Assembly: GCF_003667705.1 (NCBI RefSeq)
Contig: NZ_CP033019.1
Coordinates: 2,852,001 to 2,916,000, forward strand
DNA from: Janthinobacterium agaricidamnosum
Lineage (GTDB): Bacteria; Pseudomonadota; Gammaproteobacteria; Burkholderiales; Burkholderiaceae_D
DNA length: 64,000 bases
Direction: 5' to 3'
The position numbers and the translations under genes were made by a program. The notes below the pieces were generated by a model that saw only the letters and a program-made list of their open reading frames with translations, ran no database searches and was not told the DNA's origin. Shown one piece after another: positions 43,919 through 53,038 of this stretch. Position 1 is the stretch's first letter, and every line of letters begins with the position of its first letter.

Positions 43919-46455
43919 ATACAGCACAGCCCCCGCAAGCACTGGTCCTGGTGGTCGATGACGACACCATGACGCGCATCCTCGTGACGGAAGCGCTGGA
44001 GCCGGAAGGCTTCCGCATCGAGGAAGCGGCCAGCGGGCTGGAAGCGCTGGCCGCCTTCCAGCGCGGCGTGCCCGACCTGATCCTGCTCGACGTCGCCATG
44101 CCCGGCATGAGCGGCTTCGAATGCTGCGCACAGCTGCGCCGGCTGCCCGGCGGCGCGCACGTGCCCATCGTCGTGCTGACCGGCAACGACGACGATGATT
44201 CCATCAAGCAGGCGCTGGAAGCGGGTGCCAGCGATTTCATCTCCAAGCCGATGCAATGGCGGCTGCTGGCGCACCGCTTGCGCTACCTGCTGCGGGCCAG
44301 CAGCGCGCTCACCGAGCTGAGCCGCATCCAGGATAGCCTCAGCCACGCGCAGGCGCTGGCCCGCCTCGGCAACTGGGAATACCGGGGCACCGGCGGCGAT
44401 GGCTACTGGTCGCCGGAACTGTTGCGCATCCTGGGCCTGGACGCCGATTCCGGCCCCACCAGCTTCGACCGTTTGCTGCAATGCCTGCCCGAAGACCAGC
44501 GGCCCCTGCTGCTCGATGCCTTCATGGAACTGCATGCCAACGGCACCAGCTACAGCCTGGAGCACAAGGTGCTGCAGCCCGATGGCGGCGAGTGCATCGT
44601 CTTTCACCAGGCCGAAGCCGTGCGCGAAGGCCATCAGGTGCTGCTGATGCGCGGTACCGTGCAGGACATCACGGAACGCAAGCTGCAGCAAAGGCGCATC
44701 GAATACCTGGCCAACCACGATGCGCTGACGGACTTGCCCAACCGCCAGTTGCTGAACGACCGCATCGGCCAGGCCATCGCCCACGCGCGCCGCACCCGTT
44801 TGCACCTGGCGACCCTGATGCTGGACCTCGACCGTTTCAAGTTCGTCAACGACAGCTATGGCCACCCCGTGGGCGATGCGCTGCTGCAGGAAGTGGCCCG
44901 CCGACTCAAGCTGGCCGTGCGCGAAGGCGACACCGTGGCCCGCCAGGGCGGCGACGAATTCGTCGTCCTGCTGACGGACCTGCCCGACATCGGGACGGCC
45001 GAAGAGATCGTGAAAAAAGTACTCGAACTATTCGCCGATCCTGTCGTGCTGGGCGAACATACCTTGCACGTCAGCACCAGTATCGGCGCCAGCGTCTTTC
45101 CCTCCGACGGCGACAGCGCCGACATGCTGCTCAAGACGGCCGACGCGGCCCTGTACAGCGCCAAGGACAAGGGCCGCAATGGCTGCCAGTTCTACAACCA
45201 CAAGATGGGCGTGCTGGTGGAAGAGCGGGCCGAAATCGAACACGCGCTGCACCAGGCGCTGGCGCTGGGCGAGCTGGAATTGCATTACCAGCCCAAGGTC
45301 GACCTCACCAGCGGCAAGATTTATGGCATGGAAGCGCTGCTGCGCTGGCGCCGCGACGGCATCGGGCTGGTGCCGCCGGACCGATTCATTCCCCTCGCCG
45401 AGGAAACGGGCATGATCGTGCCAATCGGCGAATGGGTGCTGCGCACGGCCTGCGCGCAGCTGGGCGTATGGCATGCCTACGGCTTTACGCACCTGACGAT
45501 GGCCGTCAACGTGTCGGCACGCCAGTTCCGCCAGGTCGACATGCCGGAACTGGTGCGCGCAGTGCTGGACGACAGCGGCCTGCCGGCGCATTGCCTGGAA
45601 CTGGAGCTGACGGAGAGCGTGCTGATGCAGAACCGCGACCTCGTGGTGCGGGCGCTGGAACACCTGAAGGAAATCGGCGTCACCCTGTCGCTGGACGACT
45701 TCGGCACCGGCTATTCCAGCCTGTCCTATCTGAAGCAATTCCCCATCGACGTGGTCAAGATCGACCAATCGTTCATCCGCGACGTGACCGACAGCGTGGA
45801 TGGCGCGTCGCTGACCCGCTCCATCATCGCCATGGCCAAGTCCCTGCACCTGACCACGGTGGCCGAAGGCGTGGAAACGGAGGGTCAATTGGGTTTTCTC
45901 AATACCAACCGCTGCGACGCCATGCAAGGCTATTACTTCAGCCGCCCCCTGCCCGGCGCCGAGATGGATCTGATGCTGCATGCAGGCACCCATTTGCCGC
46001 CCGAGAGCTGCCATGCCGTGGCGCCCCAGCGCGTGCTGCTGCTGGTCGATGATGAGGAGCATATCCTGTCCGCCCTGCGCCGCTCGCTGCGCAAGGAAGG
46101 CTACCAGATACTCAGCACCACCAATCCCCAGGAAGCGCTGGAACTGGTCGCCTCGCATGCGGTGGGCGTGATCCTCACGGATGCGCGCATGCCGGGCATG
46201 TCGGGCAACGAACTATTGCGCCGCATCAAGGGCGTCTATCCCGAGATCGTGCGCGTGATGCTGTCCGGCTACCCTGAGCTGCATTCGGTCACGGCGGCCA
46301 TCAACGAAGGCTCGGTGTACAAATTCATCACCAAGCCGTGGGACGAAACCCTGCTGAAAGACCACTTGCTGGAAGCCTTCCAGCGTTTCGAATCGGGCGT
46401 GCAGCGGCCACCACGGGGGCCCCATGGCATCGAGATCAGCAACCGCGCCGCCTAG
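43915..46455 (+). CDS. c-di-GMP protein REC-PAS-GGDEF-EAL-REC
   Basis: 846 residues. REC (Asp59 in LLDVAMPG), a PAS domain (about 150-262), a diguanylate cyclase with intact GGDEF (345-349), a phosphodiesterase with EAL at 473-475 and the further metal/loop motifs ELTESVLM and [13 protein letters not shown], then a second REC at the C-terminus (Asp756 in LTDARMPG). Both catalytic domains look active, so output may be switched by the two receivers. It is translationally coupled to the hybrid kinase before it. Cyclic-di-GMP control of motility, biofilm or secretion is expected; the target is unknown. A receiver at both ends is uncommon. Confidence 0.92.
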   Translation: MNTAQPPQALVLVVDDDTMTRILVTEALEPEGFRIEEAASGLEALAAFQRGVPDLILLDVAMPGMSGFECCAQLRRLPGGAHVPIVVLTGNDDDDSIKQALEAGASDFISKPMQWRLLAHRLRYLLRASSALTELSRIQDSLSHAQALARLGNWEYRGTGGDGYWSPELLRILGLDADSGPTSFDRLLQCLPEDQRPLLLDAFMELHANGTSYSLEHKVLQPDGGECIVFHQAEAVREGHQVLLMRGTVQDITERKLQQRRIEYLANHDALTDLPNRQLLNDRIGQAIAHARRTRLHLATLMLDLDRFKFVNDSYGHPVGDALLQEVARRLKLAVREGDTVARQGGDEFVVLLTDLPDIGTAEEIVKKVLELFADPVVLGEHTLHVSTSIGASVFPSDGDSADMLLKTADAALYSAKDKGRNGCQFYNHKMGVLVEERAEIEHALHQALALGELELHYQPKVDLTSGKIYGMEALLRWRRDGIGLVPPDRFIPLAEETGMIVPIGEWVLRTACAQLGVWHAYGFTHLTMAVNVSARQFRQVDMPELVRAVLDDSGLPAHCLELELTESVLMQNRDLVVRALEHLKEIGVTLSLDDFGTGYSSLSYLKQFPIDVVKIDQSFIRDVTDSVDGASLTRSIIAMAKSLHLTTVAEGVETEGQLGFLNTNRCDAMQGYYFSRPLPGAEMDLMLHAGTHLPPESCHAVAPQRVLLLVDDEEHILSALRRSLRKEGYQILSTTNPQEALELVASHAVGVILTDARMPGMSGNELLRRIKGVYPEIVRVMLSGYPELHSVTAAINEGSVYKFITKPWDETLLKDHLLEAFQRFESGVQRPPRGPHGIEISNRAA

Positions 46456-46474
46456 CGCGCCGCCAGGAGCCATC

Positions 46475-46855
46475 ATGCAGGAGCAGCTGTTCTTCGAAGG
46501 CTTGCGCGCCCTGGCCGAAGCGGCCTTTCCCAAGCATTGCGCCTGCTGCGGGCGCGTCTTCGCCACGGCGCACGAGTTCATCGGGCAGACACGGGCGATG
46601 CGCCAGGATGTCTCGGGGCTCAAGCAAAGTTTCGATGACAACAACGTCGCCATCGTCGAGGTCTACCGCAATTGCCTGTGCGGCTCGACCCTGATGGATT
46701 TCTTTTCGGACCGGCGCGACAGGTCCGAACCATCGCTGCGGCGGCGCCAGCTGTTTGAGCGCCTGCTGCCGCTGCTGCAGGAAAAAGGCATGGAACGGGC
46801 CGCGGCGCGCGACTATCTGCTGCAAGTCGTGCGCGGCGAGCTGCCTTACCAGTAG
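46475..46855 (+). CDS. Hypothetical protein with Cys motifs
   Basis: 126 residues from MQEQLFFEGLRALAEAAFPK, with AGGAGCC 7 nt upstream. CACCGRVF (about 22-29) and NCLCGSTLMDF (about 66-76) provide a Cys-x2-Cys plus Cys-x-Cys set that could bind zinc or iron-sulfur. The remaining sequence is helical and charged (RRRQLFERLLPLLQEKGMER). It is 20 nt after the GGDEF/EAL gene and on the same strand, so it may be the last member of the signalling operon, perhaps an effector or partner; no family name is known to me. Its 3' end overlaps the convergent transporter gene by 10 nt. Confidence 0.75.
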   Translation: MQEQLFFEGLRALAEAAFPKHCACCGRVFATAHEFIGQTRAMRQDVSGLKQSFDDNNVAIVEVYRNCLCGSTLMDFFSDRRDRSEPSLRRRQLFERLLPLLQEKGMERAAARDYLLQVVRGELPYQ

Positions 46856-48354
46856 CCGAGCACCTTCCACCACGTCGTGCCGACGACGGCAAAGATCAGC
46901 AGTTCCACCACGCACATGATGAAGCCGACCCGCCACCAGTTGCCCATCGTCACAAAGCCGCTGCCGAAGATGATGGGCGAGGTACCCGTCGCGTAGTGGG
47001 TCAGGGTCATCATGATGGCCGAGCCGGCCGTCATCATCAGCATGAACGGCACGTGGTATTCGGCCGGGATCAGGTGCAGGCCCACGGTCAGAAAGGCCAG
47101 CAGCATGGCGCTGATGTGCGCCGTCGTGCTGGCAAAGAAGTAATGCGAAAAGACAAACACCAGCACGAGGACGCCGGCGATCGGCAGCCAGTCCATGCCG
47201 CTGGCGACAATCGCCGCCTTCATGCCGGCCGAAAACCAGGCGATCACGCCCGTCTTGTTCAGCTGCTCGGCCATCATCACCAGCGCGCCGAACCACACCA
47301 GGGTGTCCCAGGCGCTCTTTTCGGACAGCACGTCGTCCCAGTCGATGGTGCCGGTAATGATCAGCACGAACAAGCCGACAAAGGCGACCACCGTCGCATC
47401 GAGCGAAAAGGCGGGGCCGAACAGCATGGCGGGCACGTTGGCCCACAGCAGCAGCAACAGGGCGAAGGTGCCCAGCATGACTTTTTCCGGCGGCGACAGC
47501 GGGCCCATGCCTTTCAATTGCGCCTTGGCGTAGGTGACGGCGTCGGGCGTGGCTTTCAGTTCCGGCGGCGACAGCCAATAGATGATCAAAGGCATCACCA
47601 GCAGGCAGACCAGGCCCGGCAGCAGCATGCACAGGGCCCAGGTGGTCCACGTCAGGTGGAAACTCTGGCCGCTGGCCTTGGCCACGAAGTCGACCACCAG
47701 CGGGTTGGGCGCCGTGGCCGTCAGGAACATGGCCGAGGTGATCGGGTTGGCATGGTAGTTGACGAGGGCCAGATACGTGCCCACCTTCTTTTCCGTGCCC
47801 TTGGCCGGGTCCGAATCGAAGGCGTTGGCGATCGATTTCATGACGGGGTGGACGATGCCGCCGCCGCGTGCCGTGTTACTGGGCGTAAATGGCGCCAGCA
47901 CCAGTTCGCAAATCGCCAGGCCATAGCCGATGCCCATGGTGCGCTTGCCCAGCAAGGAAATGAACAGCAGGCCGATGCGGCTGCCCAGCCCCGTCTTCTT
48001 CAGGCCGCGCGATATCAGAATCGCCACGACGATCAGCCAGATCAGAGGATTCGAGAAACTGCTGAGCGCATCCGTGATGGCGCCCTTGGACGAAGTCGAC
48101 GTCACCTGCGACAAGGAAACAATGACGATGGCCATCATCGCCATCACGCCGATCGGCATGACTTTTAATATGATCGCCAGTATCGTGGTGAGGAAGATCG
48201 CCACCAGGCCCCAAGCCTTGGGCGTCAAGCCTTCGGGCGCCGGCAGCAATAGCATGCCGACAAGCAAGGCGGTGCAGATCAGGGCGGGGACAAGGCGGAA
48301 TGGGACGGCTTCCTTGAAATGCAGGAACAGGTCGCGCACTGTTTTATACATCAT
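46846..48354 (-). CDS. DASS-family sodium/anion symporter (di/tricarboxylate)
   Basis: 502 residues from MMYKTVRDLFLHFKEAVPF with AAGGAA upstream. About twelve membrane segments with the two conserved DASS hairpin signatures: SNPLIWLIVVAILISRGLKKTG then APFTPSNTARGGGI in the first half, and SAMFLTATAPNPL and TTAHISAMLLAF with ATGTSPIIFGSG in the second; the SNT-type motifs bind sodium and carboxylate. Closest to the CitT/YbhI/2-oxoglutarate-malate translocator branch, taking up or exchanging C4-C6 carboxylates at the inner membrane. It is a single-gene unit divergent from lodA, with 285 nt between the starts. Confidence 0.88.
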   Translation of the reverse strand: MMYKTVRDLFLHFKEAVPFRLVPALICTALLVGMLLLPAPEGLTPKAWGLVAIFLTTILAIILKVMPIGVMAMMAIVIVSLSQVTSTSSKGAITDALSSFSNPLIWLIVVAILISRGLKKTGLGSRIGLLFISLLGKRTMGIGYGLAICELVLAPFTPSNTARGGGIVHPVMKSIANAFDSDPAKGTEKKVGTYLALVNYHANPITSAMFLTATAPNPLVVDFVAKASGQSFHLTWTTWALCMLLPGLVCLLVMPLIIYWLSPPELKATPDAVTYAKAQLKGMGPLSPPEKVMLGTFALLLLLWANVPAMLFGPAFSLDATVVAFVGLFVLIITGTIDWDDVLSEKSAWDTLVWFGALVMMAEQLNKTGVIAWFSAGMKAAIVASGMDWLPIAGVLVLVFVFSHYFFASTTAHISAMLLAFLTVGLHLIPAEYHVPFMLMMTAGSAIMMTLTHYATGTSPIIFGSGFVTMGNWWRVGFIMCVVELLIFAVVGTTWWKVLGYW

Positions 48355-48639
48355 GATTTCCTTTACTGGACAGGCATCCGGACGGGCAGTGGCGCCCGCT
48401 CGGCTTGTGATAATTCTTTTTAGCAACATCATACAAGCTCATACGCAACCGCCCCGCTCCATTACGCGTGCGCGTGCCAGGAAATTCCCGAATCGTTGAC
48501 TTGAGCGCTATCACAGGAGCGGAATATATTGACGGCCAGTGACAATGGGTGACTTTTTTGGCAATTTTTCTCTGTATCTTTCCCCGTAGCTGCCGCCAGA
48601 TATGCCACCAGGATTGCCAACCTTTCAGGGGAAAACTTG

Positions 48640-50850
48640 ATGAATAGCACGGAACAGTATTCGATCCACCCATCCATCGGCATCGCCCGCGTGGGCAACA
48701 GCCATGATTCGTTCTATCTGGCGCCGGAAACCATCGGCGGGCTGCCGGTCGAAGCGGACGGCAACAACGATCCGCTGCTGGCCGATGGCAAGCCGGTCCA
48801 CGTTGCCCAGTTCAAGGATGCGGCCGGCCGCGTGCGGCGCCAGGCGGCCAGTTTCCGCATCTACAAGTCCGTGGCGGGACGTCCCGGGGAAAAAGTCCTG
48901 GTCGACCTGCAAGACCCGAGCATTGCCAAAATCGAGTGGACAGTGCACGTGGCTAACAAGAAGGCGGCCTGGTGGAACTTCATCCCCCTGCTGGGCGACC
49001 TGATGTTTGGCCCGTACAACAGCTATGAAACCTGGGAAAATACGCCGCCCGCCTGGAACCTCACGCCCACGTCCTGGACCAATCTGCGCAACAGCGACGT
49101 CACGGGAGAGGCGGCACGGCAAAAACTGATCGTCGATCCGGGACCGCGCACCCTCGACGCGCCGCTGGGCAAGGCCCAGTTCGACAAGGACGGCGCCGGT
49201 TCCTATGCGCACGTGTCCTTCCCCGATCCGCAAGCCATCACGCAAGGCTATCCGGTGCGCACCCTGGGCGAAATGCGCACGGATTCGCGCGGCAACTTGC
49301 TGGTGATCGGCGCCTATGGCCGCGCCGGCGGCTCGGAAAGCATCACGGGCTTCGGCGGCGGCGATACGTGGAATGACGACGTGGCCGACGGCCCCGTCAG
49401 CGCAACCATCCATTTCAAGGATGGCAGCCCCTCCGTGGAGCTGAAAGCCTGGGTGGTCATCGGCTCGCCGAAGTTCGCGCCAGAACTGGTGAATATTTCC
49501 ACCTGGGATGACGTCGTGGCCGACATGGCCATCAAATACAAGAACGCGCTGCCCGAGGCCTACGATGCGGCCCGCTGGAGCGGCAGCGATGGCTGGAACC
49601 CCGACTATGTCGTCAATTACGCGCAGGACATTCAGCCATTCCTCGCCAGGATAGGCGATTACCAGTGGGTGGCAACGGTGCCGTCGATGACGGCCTTCAT
49701 CCGCCCCGCCTTCGACGTGGCCGATGCCTCGGAAGCAAACCGGCCCCAGCGGGAGAAATTCCTCAGTTACTTCAGGAAGCCATCGGCCATCCGGCCAGGG
49801 ACAAAGGAACAGGTGCCGGGTTTTACCGGCGGCCAGGGCGGGCAATTGTTCAGCGCCGCCACCACGGACAATGCCGGCGCGGGCATACCGCTCGTGCCCC
49901 TGAATTCGGGCAGCAATTCCGTGCGCAACAACGTCATCAGCAAGTTTTCGGTATTGACGGATACGCAATACTTTGCCTTGCAGCAATGGGCGGCCGGCAA
50001 ATTCGCCCCCGACGCGCCGGGCCTGGCCTTGCCGGGCATCGACCCGCTCGACCACGCGACCATCGGCAATTGCGTCGGCGAACCCATGTGCCCTGGCATC
50101 GAAGTGACGTGGAGCGTGCGCAACCCCATCATCTATGAAAAACCGTACGCCATCCTGCACCGCGTGGATGCCGACTACGCCAAAAACGGCCTCTCGCCGG
50201 GCCGCGACGAATGCGAACCGCTGGACTGGAGCGATCCGACCGTCGGCACCGGCTGCGAACCGGGCGACCTGACCAAGCGCATGGCGATTCCATGGCAGGC
50301 CGACTTCTATGACTGCTCCGTGCAGATGATCAACTTCGACAATCCGGACATCGTCAAGAATCCCGATACGATGATCCCCGTGCCGCCCACCTACTACGCC
50401 TACTGGTGGCCGCCGCAAAGCCCGTGGAACGTGATCAATGGCGCCACCACCAAGGAAGAACAGGCGCTCGCCGGCGTGCCGGCCGGCATGCAGGTGATGT
50501 ACAGCCGCGGCATGAACAGTTTTTCGCAGATGATCAGCTCCTGGCACTACCTGGGTTTCATCGTGAACCAGAACGAGGATGCAGAATCGGGCCGCCAGTA
50601 TCCGTACTTTGTCGAAAAGGAGCGCAATCACGCGAAATTCGTGGCTGCCAGCGTGGGGGTCGGCAATGCCAGCAGTTTCATCACGGGCGACGATGCCAAC
50701 TACCTGCCCGCGTGGTTCCTCAAGGATGAAGATCCGCAGACGGCGCCCGAGAAGGCCTCGCAGCTGTTTGCCAGCGGCGGCGCGCAAGTGGCCCTGCATG
50801 ACACGCCGAAGAAAATCATGCCGGCCAACCGGCGCCGGTTTTCCCATTGA
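48640..50850 (+). CDS. lodA: LodA/GoxA-family CTQ-dependent amino-acid oxidase
   Basis: 736 residues from MNSTEQYSIHPSIGIARVGN, with AGGGG upstream. The N-terminal IHPxIGIARVGNS, GxYAHVSFPDPQ-like centre and GRAGGSESITGFGGGDTWNDD match LodA (L-lysine epsilon-oxidase) and GoxA (glycine oxidase). Residues likely to build the cysteine tryptophylquinone cofactor are Cys559 (WQADFYDCS) and Trp589 or Trp590 (YYAYWWPPQSPW). These enzymes oxidatively deaminate amino acids, releasing H2O2, and are antimicrobial or cause biofilm dispersal in producers. No signal peptide; export, if any, is non-classical. Stop overlaps the start region of lodB, the flavoprotein that makes the cofactor. Confidence 0.9.
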   Translation: MNSTEQYSIHPSIGIARVGNSHDSFYLAPETIGGLPVEADGNNDPLLADGKPVHVAQFKDAAGRVRRQAASFRIYKSVAGRPGEKVLVDLQDPSIAKIEWTVHVANKKAAWWNFIPLLGDLMFGPYNSYETWENTPPAWNLTPTSWTNLRNSDVTGEAARQKLIVDPGPRTLDAPLGKAQFDKDGAGSYAHVSFPDPQAITQGYPVRTLGEMRTDSRGNLLVIGAYGRAGGSESITGFGGGDTWNDDVADGPVSATIHFKDGSPSVELKAWVVIGSPKFAPELVNISTWDDVVADMAIKYKNALPEAYDAARWSGSDGWNPDYVVNYAQDIQPFLARIGDYQWVATVPSMTAFIRPAFDVADASEANRPQREKFLSYFRKPSAIRPGTKEQVPGFTGGQGGQLFSAATTDNAGAGIPLVPLNSGSNSVRNNVISKFSVLTDTQYFALQQWAAGKFAPDAPGLALPGIDPLDHATIGNCVGEPMCPGIEVTWSVRNPIIYEKPYAILHRVDADYAKNGLSPGRDECEPLDWSDPTVGTGCEPGDLTKRMAIPWQADFYDCSVQMINFDNPDIVKNPDTMIPVPPTYYAYWWPPQSPWNVINGATTKEEQALAGVPAGMQVMYSRGMNSFSQMISSWHYLGFIVNQNEDAESGRQYPYFVEKERNHAKFVAASVGVGNASSFITGDDANYLPAWFLKDEDPQTAPEKASQLFASGGAQVALHDTPKKIMPANRRRFSH

Positions 50851-50852
50851 GC

Positions 50853-51950
50853 ATGTCTTCATCGCCCGACTACGACGTCGTCATTGTCGGCGGCGGTGCC
50901 GCCGGCACGGCCGCCGCCCTGACCCTGGCCCGCTACACGGGCTTGCGCATCGCCTTGCTGGAAAAGCAGCTGTTCGACGATTACCGGGCCGGCGAAACGG
51001 TCTCGTCGTCCATCTTCTCGATGCTCGACTTTCTGGGCGTGGGCCGCGACCTGCTGGACGGCGCCCAACTGCCCGCGTTTTCCCACGCGGCCGCCTGGGG
51101 CAGCGCGGAACTGATGTCGCGCGACGCCGTCTTCAGCAGCCATGGCCACGGCCTGCACCTGGACCGCCGGCATTACGACGCCATCCTGCTGGAGCAGGCG
51201 CGCCAGGCGGGCGTGGAGCTGTGGCGTCCCGCCCAACTGGTGCAGCTGGAACACGGCGACCCATGGCGTTTGCGCGTGGCGGCCGGCGGGCAGGAAGTGG
51301 ACCTGACGGCCCGTTACCTGATCGATTGCAGCGGCAAGCAGGCGGCCATCGTGCGCCAGCGCAAGCGCCCCATCCACACGCAAGACGCGCTGGTGGCGCT
51401 GTACGCCTATTATCAGTTGCAAGAACCGCAATTCCTGCCGCACCGCACCCTGGTGGAAACGACGCAGCACGGCTGGTATTATGCGGCGCCCCTGCCCGGC
51501 GACCGCGTGGCGCTGGCCTTCATCACGGATGCCGACATCCTCAAGCGCCTGCGGCTGAAAGAGGAAGCGCCCTGGCGCGATGCCGCCATGGGCACGCAGC
51601 ACGTGCGCGATATCATGCCGCGCCTGCCCGCGCCGAACGCCCTGCGCCACTATGCGATCCACAGCCGCGTGGCCTCGCTGCCGGCGGACGACAACTGGAC
51701 GGCGGCGGGCGACGCGGCCGCCTGCTTCGACCCCATCTCATCGCTGGGCATCGGTCAGGCCATGGCGTCGGGCATCCATGCGGCGCGGGTCGCGGAAGCC
51801 TGCCTGGCGGGCGACCGGGGCATGGCGGCGGGTTACCGGCGCAGCGTCTTCGCCTCGTTTGAAACCTATCTGCAGATGCGGCGCGGCTTCTACGGCGCCG
51901 AACAGCGCTGGCCGGAGGCGCCATTCTGGCAGCGCCGGGCCGCGTCCTGA
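50853..51950 (+). CDS. lodB: LodB-family FAD monooxygenase for CTQ formation
   Basis: 365 residues from the ATG at 50853; an in-frame TTG at 50847 would overlap the lodA stop. FAD-binding Rossmann motif VVIVGGGAAGTAAALTLAR (about 10-28), RAGETVSSSIFSMLDFLGVG as in the halogenase/LodB branch, and the second FAD motif AAGDAAACFDPISSLGIGQAM near residue 285. LodB-like proteins are required for post-translational CTQ formation in their LodA partner inside the cytoplasm. The gene pair lodA-lodB is an operon with overlapping ends. It is followed by 245 nt with no supported gene before fpr. Confidence 0.9.
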   Translation: MSSSPDYDVVIVGGGAAGTAAALTLARYTGLRIALLEKQLFDDYRAGETVSSSIFSMLDFLGVGRDLLDGAQLPAFSHAAAWGSAELMSRDAVFSSHGHGLHLDRRHYDAILLEQARQAGVELWRPAQLVQLEHGDPWRLRVAAGGQEVDLTARYLIDCSGKQAAIVRQRKRPIHTQDALVALYAYYQLQEPQFLPHRTLVETTQHGWYYAAPLPGDRVALAFITDADILKRLRLKEEAPWRDAAMGTQHVRDIMPRLPAPNALRHYAIHSRVASLPADDNWTAAGDAAACFDPISSLGIGQAMASGIHAARVAEACLAGDRGMAAGYRRSVFASFETYLQMRRGFYGAEQRWPEAPFWQRRAAS

Positions 51951-52195
51951 TGCCGCCGGCGAAAAACTGAGCCAGGTCAAGAGACCGCATGCCCACCGCC
52001 CGTTTCCGGGCGAATTTCAGCCCCGCCTTGCCGTTCGCACTATAATGTCGGCACCGCGTGCGGCAGCATTGGCGGCGATAGACGGTAACAATTTCGTGTG
52101 GAGGCCAGTACAATAGCGTCTGGGCCTACACAGGGTTTCACTTTTGCCAGCAGTTGCCAGCAACTAACCATTTTTTTGACCAGCCAACAAATACT

Positions 52196-52969
52196 ATGAG
52201 TTCGATGAATGAAGAGCGCGTTTTAAGCGTGCACCACTGGACGGATACCCTGTTCTCCTTTACCACCACGCGCGACCCGTCGCTGCGTTTCTCGAATGGC
52301 CACTTCACCATGATCGGCCTGCGCGTCGACGGCAAGCCATTGCTGCGCGCCTACAGTATCGCCAGCGCCAATTACGAAGACCACCTGGAATTCTTCAGCA
52401 TCAAGGTGCCGGGCGGCCCCCTGACGTCGCGTCTGCAACACTTGCAAGTGGGAGACACCGTCATCGTCGGCCGCAAGCCGACCGGCACCCTGGTCTCCGA
52501 CTACCTGCTGCCGGGCAAGCGCCTGTACATGCTGTCGACGGGCACGGGCCTGGCGCCTTTCCTCAGCATCGTGCGCGATCCGGACATCTACGAACGCTTC
52601 GACGAATTGATCCTCGTGCACGGCGTGCGCCAGGTCGACGAACTGGCTTACCACGACTTGCTGGAAGAACATCTGCCGAAGCATGAGTTCCTGGGCGAAA
52701 TGGTCAGCGACAAGCTGCGCTACTACCCGACCGTGACGCGCGAAGACTTCCGCAACATGGGCCGCATCACGGAACTGATCGAGAACGGCAAGCTGGCCAA
52801 AGACCTGGGCGTGCCGGAACTCAATCCTGCCGAAGACCGCGTGATGATTTGCGGCAGCTCCGAGATGCTGCGCGACCTGAAAGACATGCTGGAAGCGCGT
52901 GGCTTCAAGGAAGGCAATACCTCGACGCCTGGCGACTTCGTTGTCGAGCGCGCATTCGCCGAGAAGTAA
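52196..52969 (+). CDS. fpr: Ferredoxin--NADP+ reductase
   Basis: 257 residues. FAD motif LRAYSIASANYEDHLEFFSI with RxYS, IKVPGGPLTSRLQHL, NADP-binding STGTGLAPFLSIVRDPD and the C-terminal CGSSEMLRDLKDMLEARGF followed by VERAFAEK, which is the length and ending of bacterial subclass I/II FPR. It transfers electrons between NADPH and ferredoxin or flavodoxin, often in oxidative stress or for Fe-S cluster and P450 functions. Start MSSMNEERV at 52196; an ATG at 52205 gives the common MNEERV start. It is a monocistronic unit closed by a strong terminator. Confidence 0.93.
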   Translation: MSSMNEERVLSVHHWTDTLFSFTTTRDPSLRFSNGHFTMIGLRVDGKPLLRAYSIASANYEDHLEFFSIKVPGGPLTSRLQHLQVGDTVIVGRKPTGTLVSDYLLPGKRLYMLSTGTGLAPFLSIVRDPDIYERFDELILVHGVRQVDELAYHDLLEEHLPKHEFLGEMVSDKLRYYPTVTREDFRNMGRITELIENGKLAKDLGVPELNPAEDRVMICGSSEMLRDLKDMLEARGFKEGNTSTPGDFVVERAFAEK

Positions 52970-52997
52970 TCGAGAGCAAATCCGCAGCAAATGCAGG

Positions 52998-53038
52998 GGC
53001 CCGGCCCCGCCGCTTCCCGCGGCGGCGCCGGGCCTTTT
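52998..53038. terminator. Intrinsic terminator after fpr
   Basis: GGCCCGGC (52998-53005) pairs with GCCGGGCC (53027-53034), with an inner GCCGC/GCGGC stem, followed by TTTT. It stands between the convergent fpr and phosphoethanolamine transferase genes and could work for fpr; the complementary side reads AAAA before the stem, so it may serve both. Confidence 0.85.

Noticed and set aside
48640-50850. LodA as a classical secreted protein
   Set aside because: The N-terminus has no hydrophobic signal segment, so Sec or Tat export is not supported.
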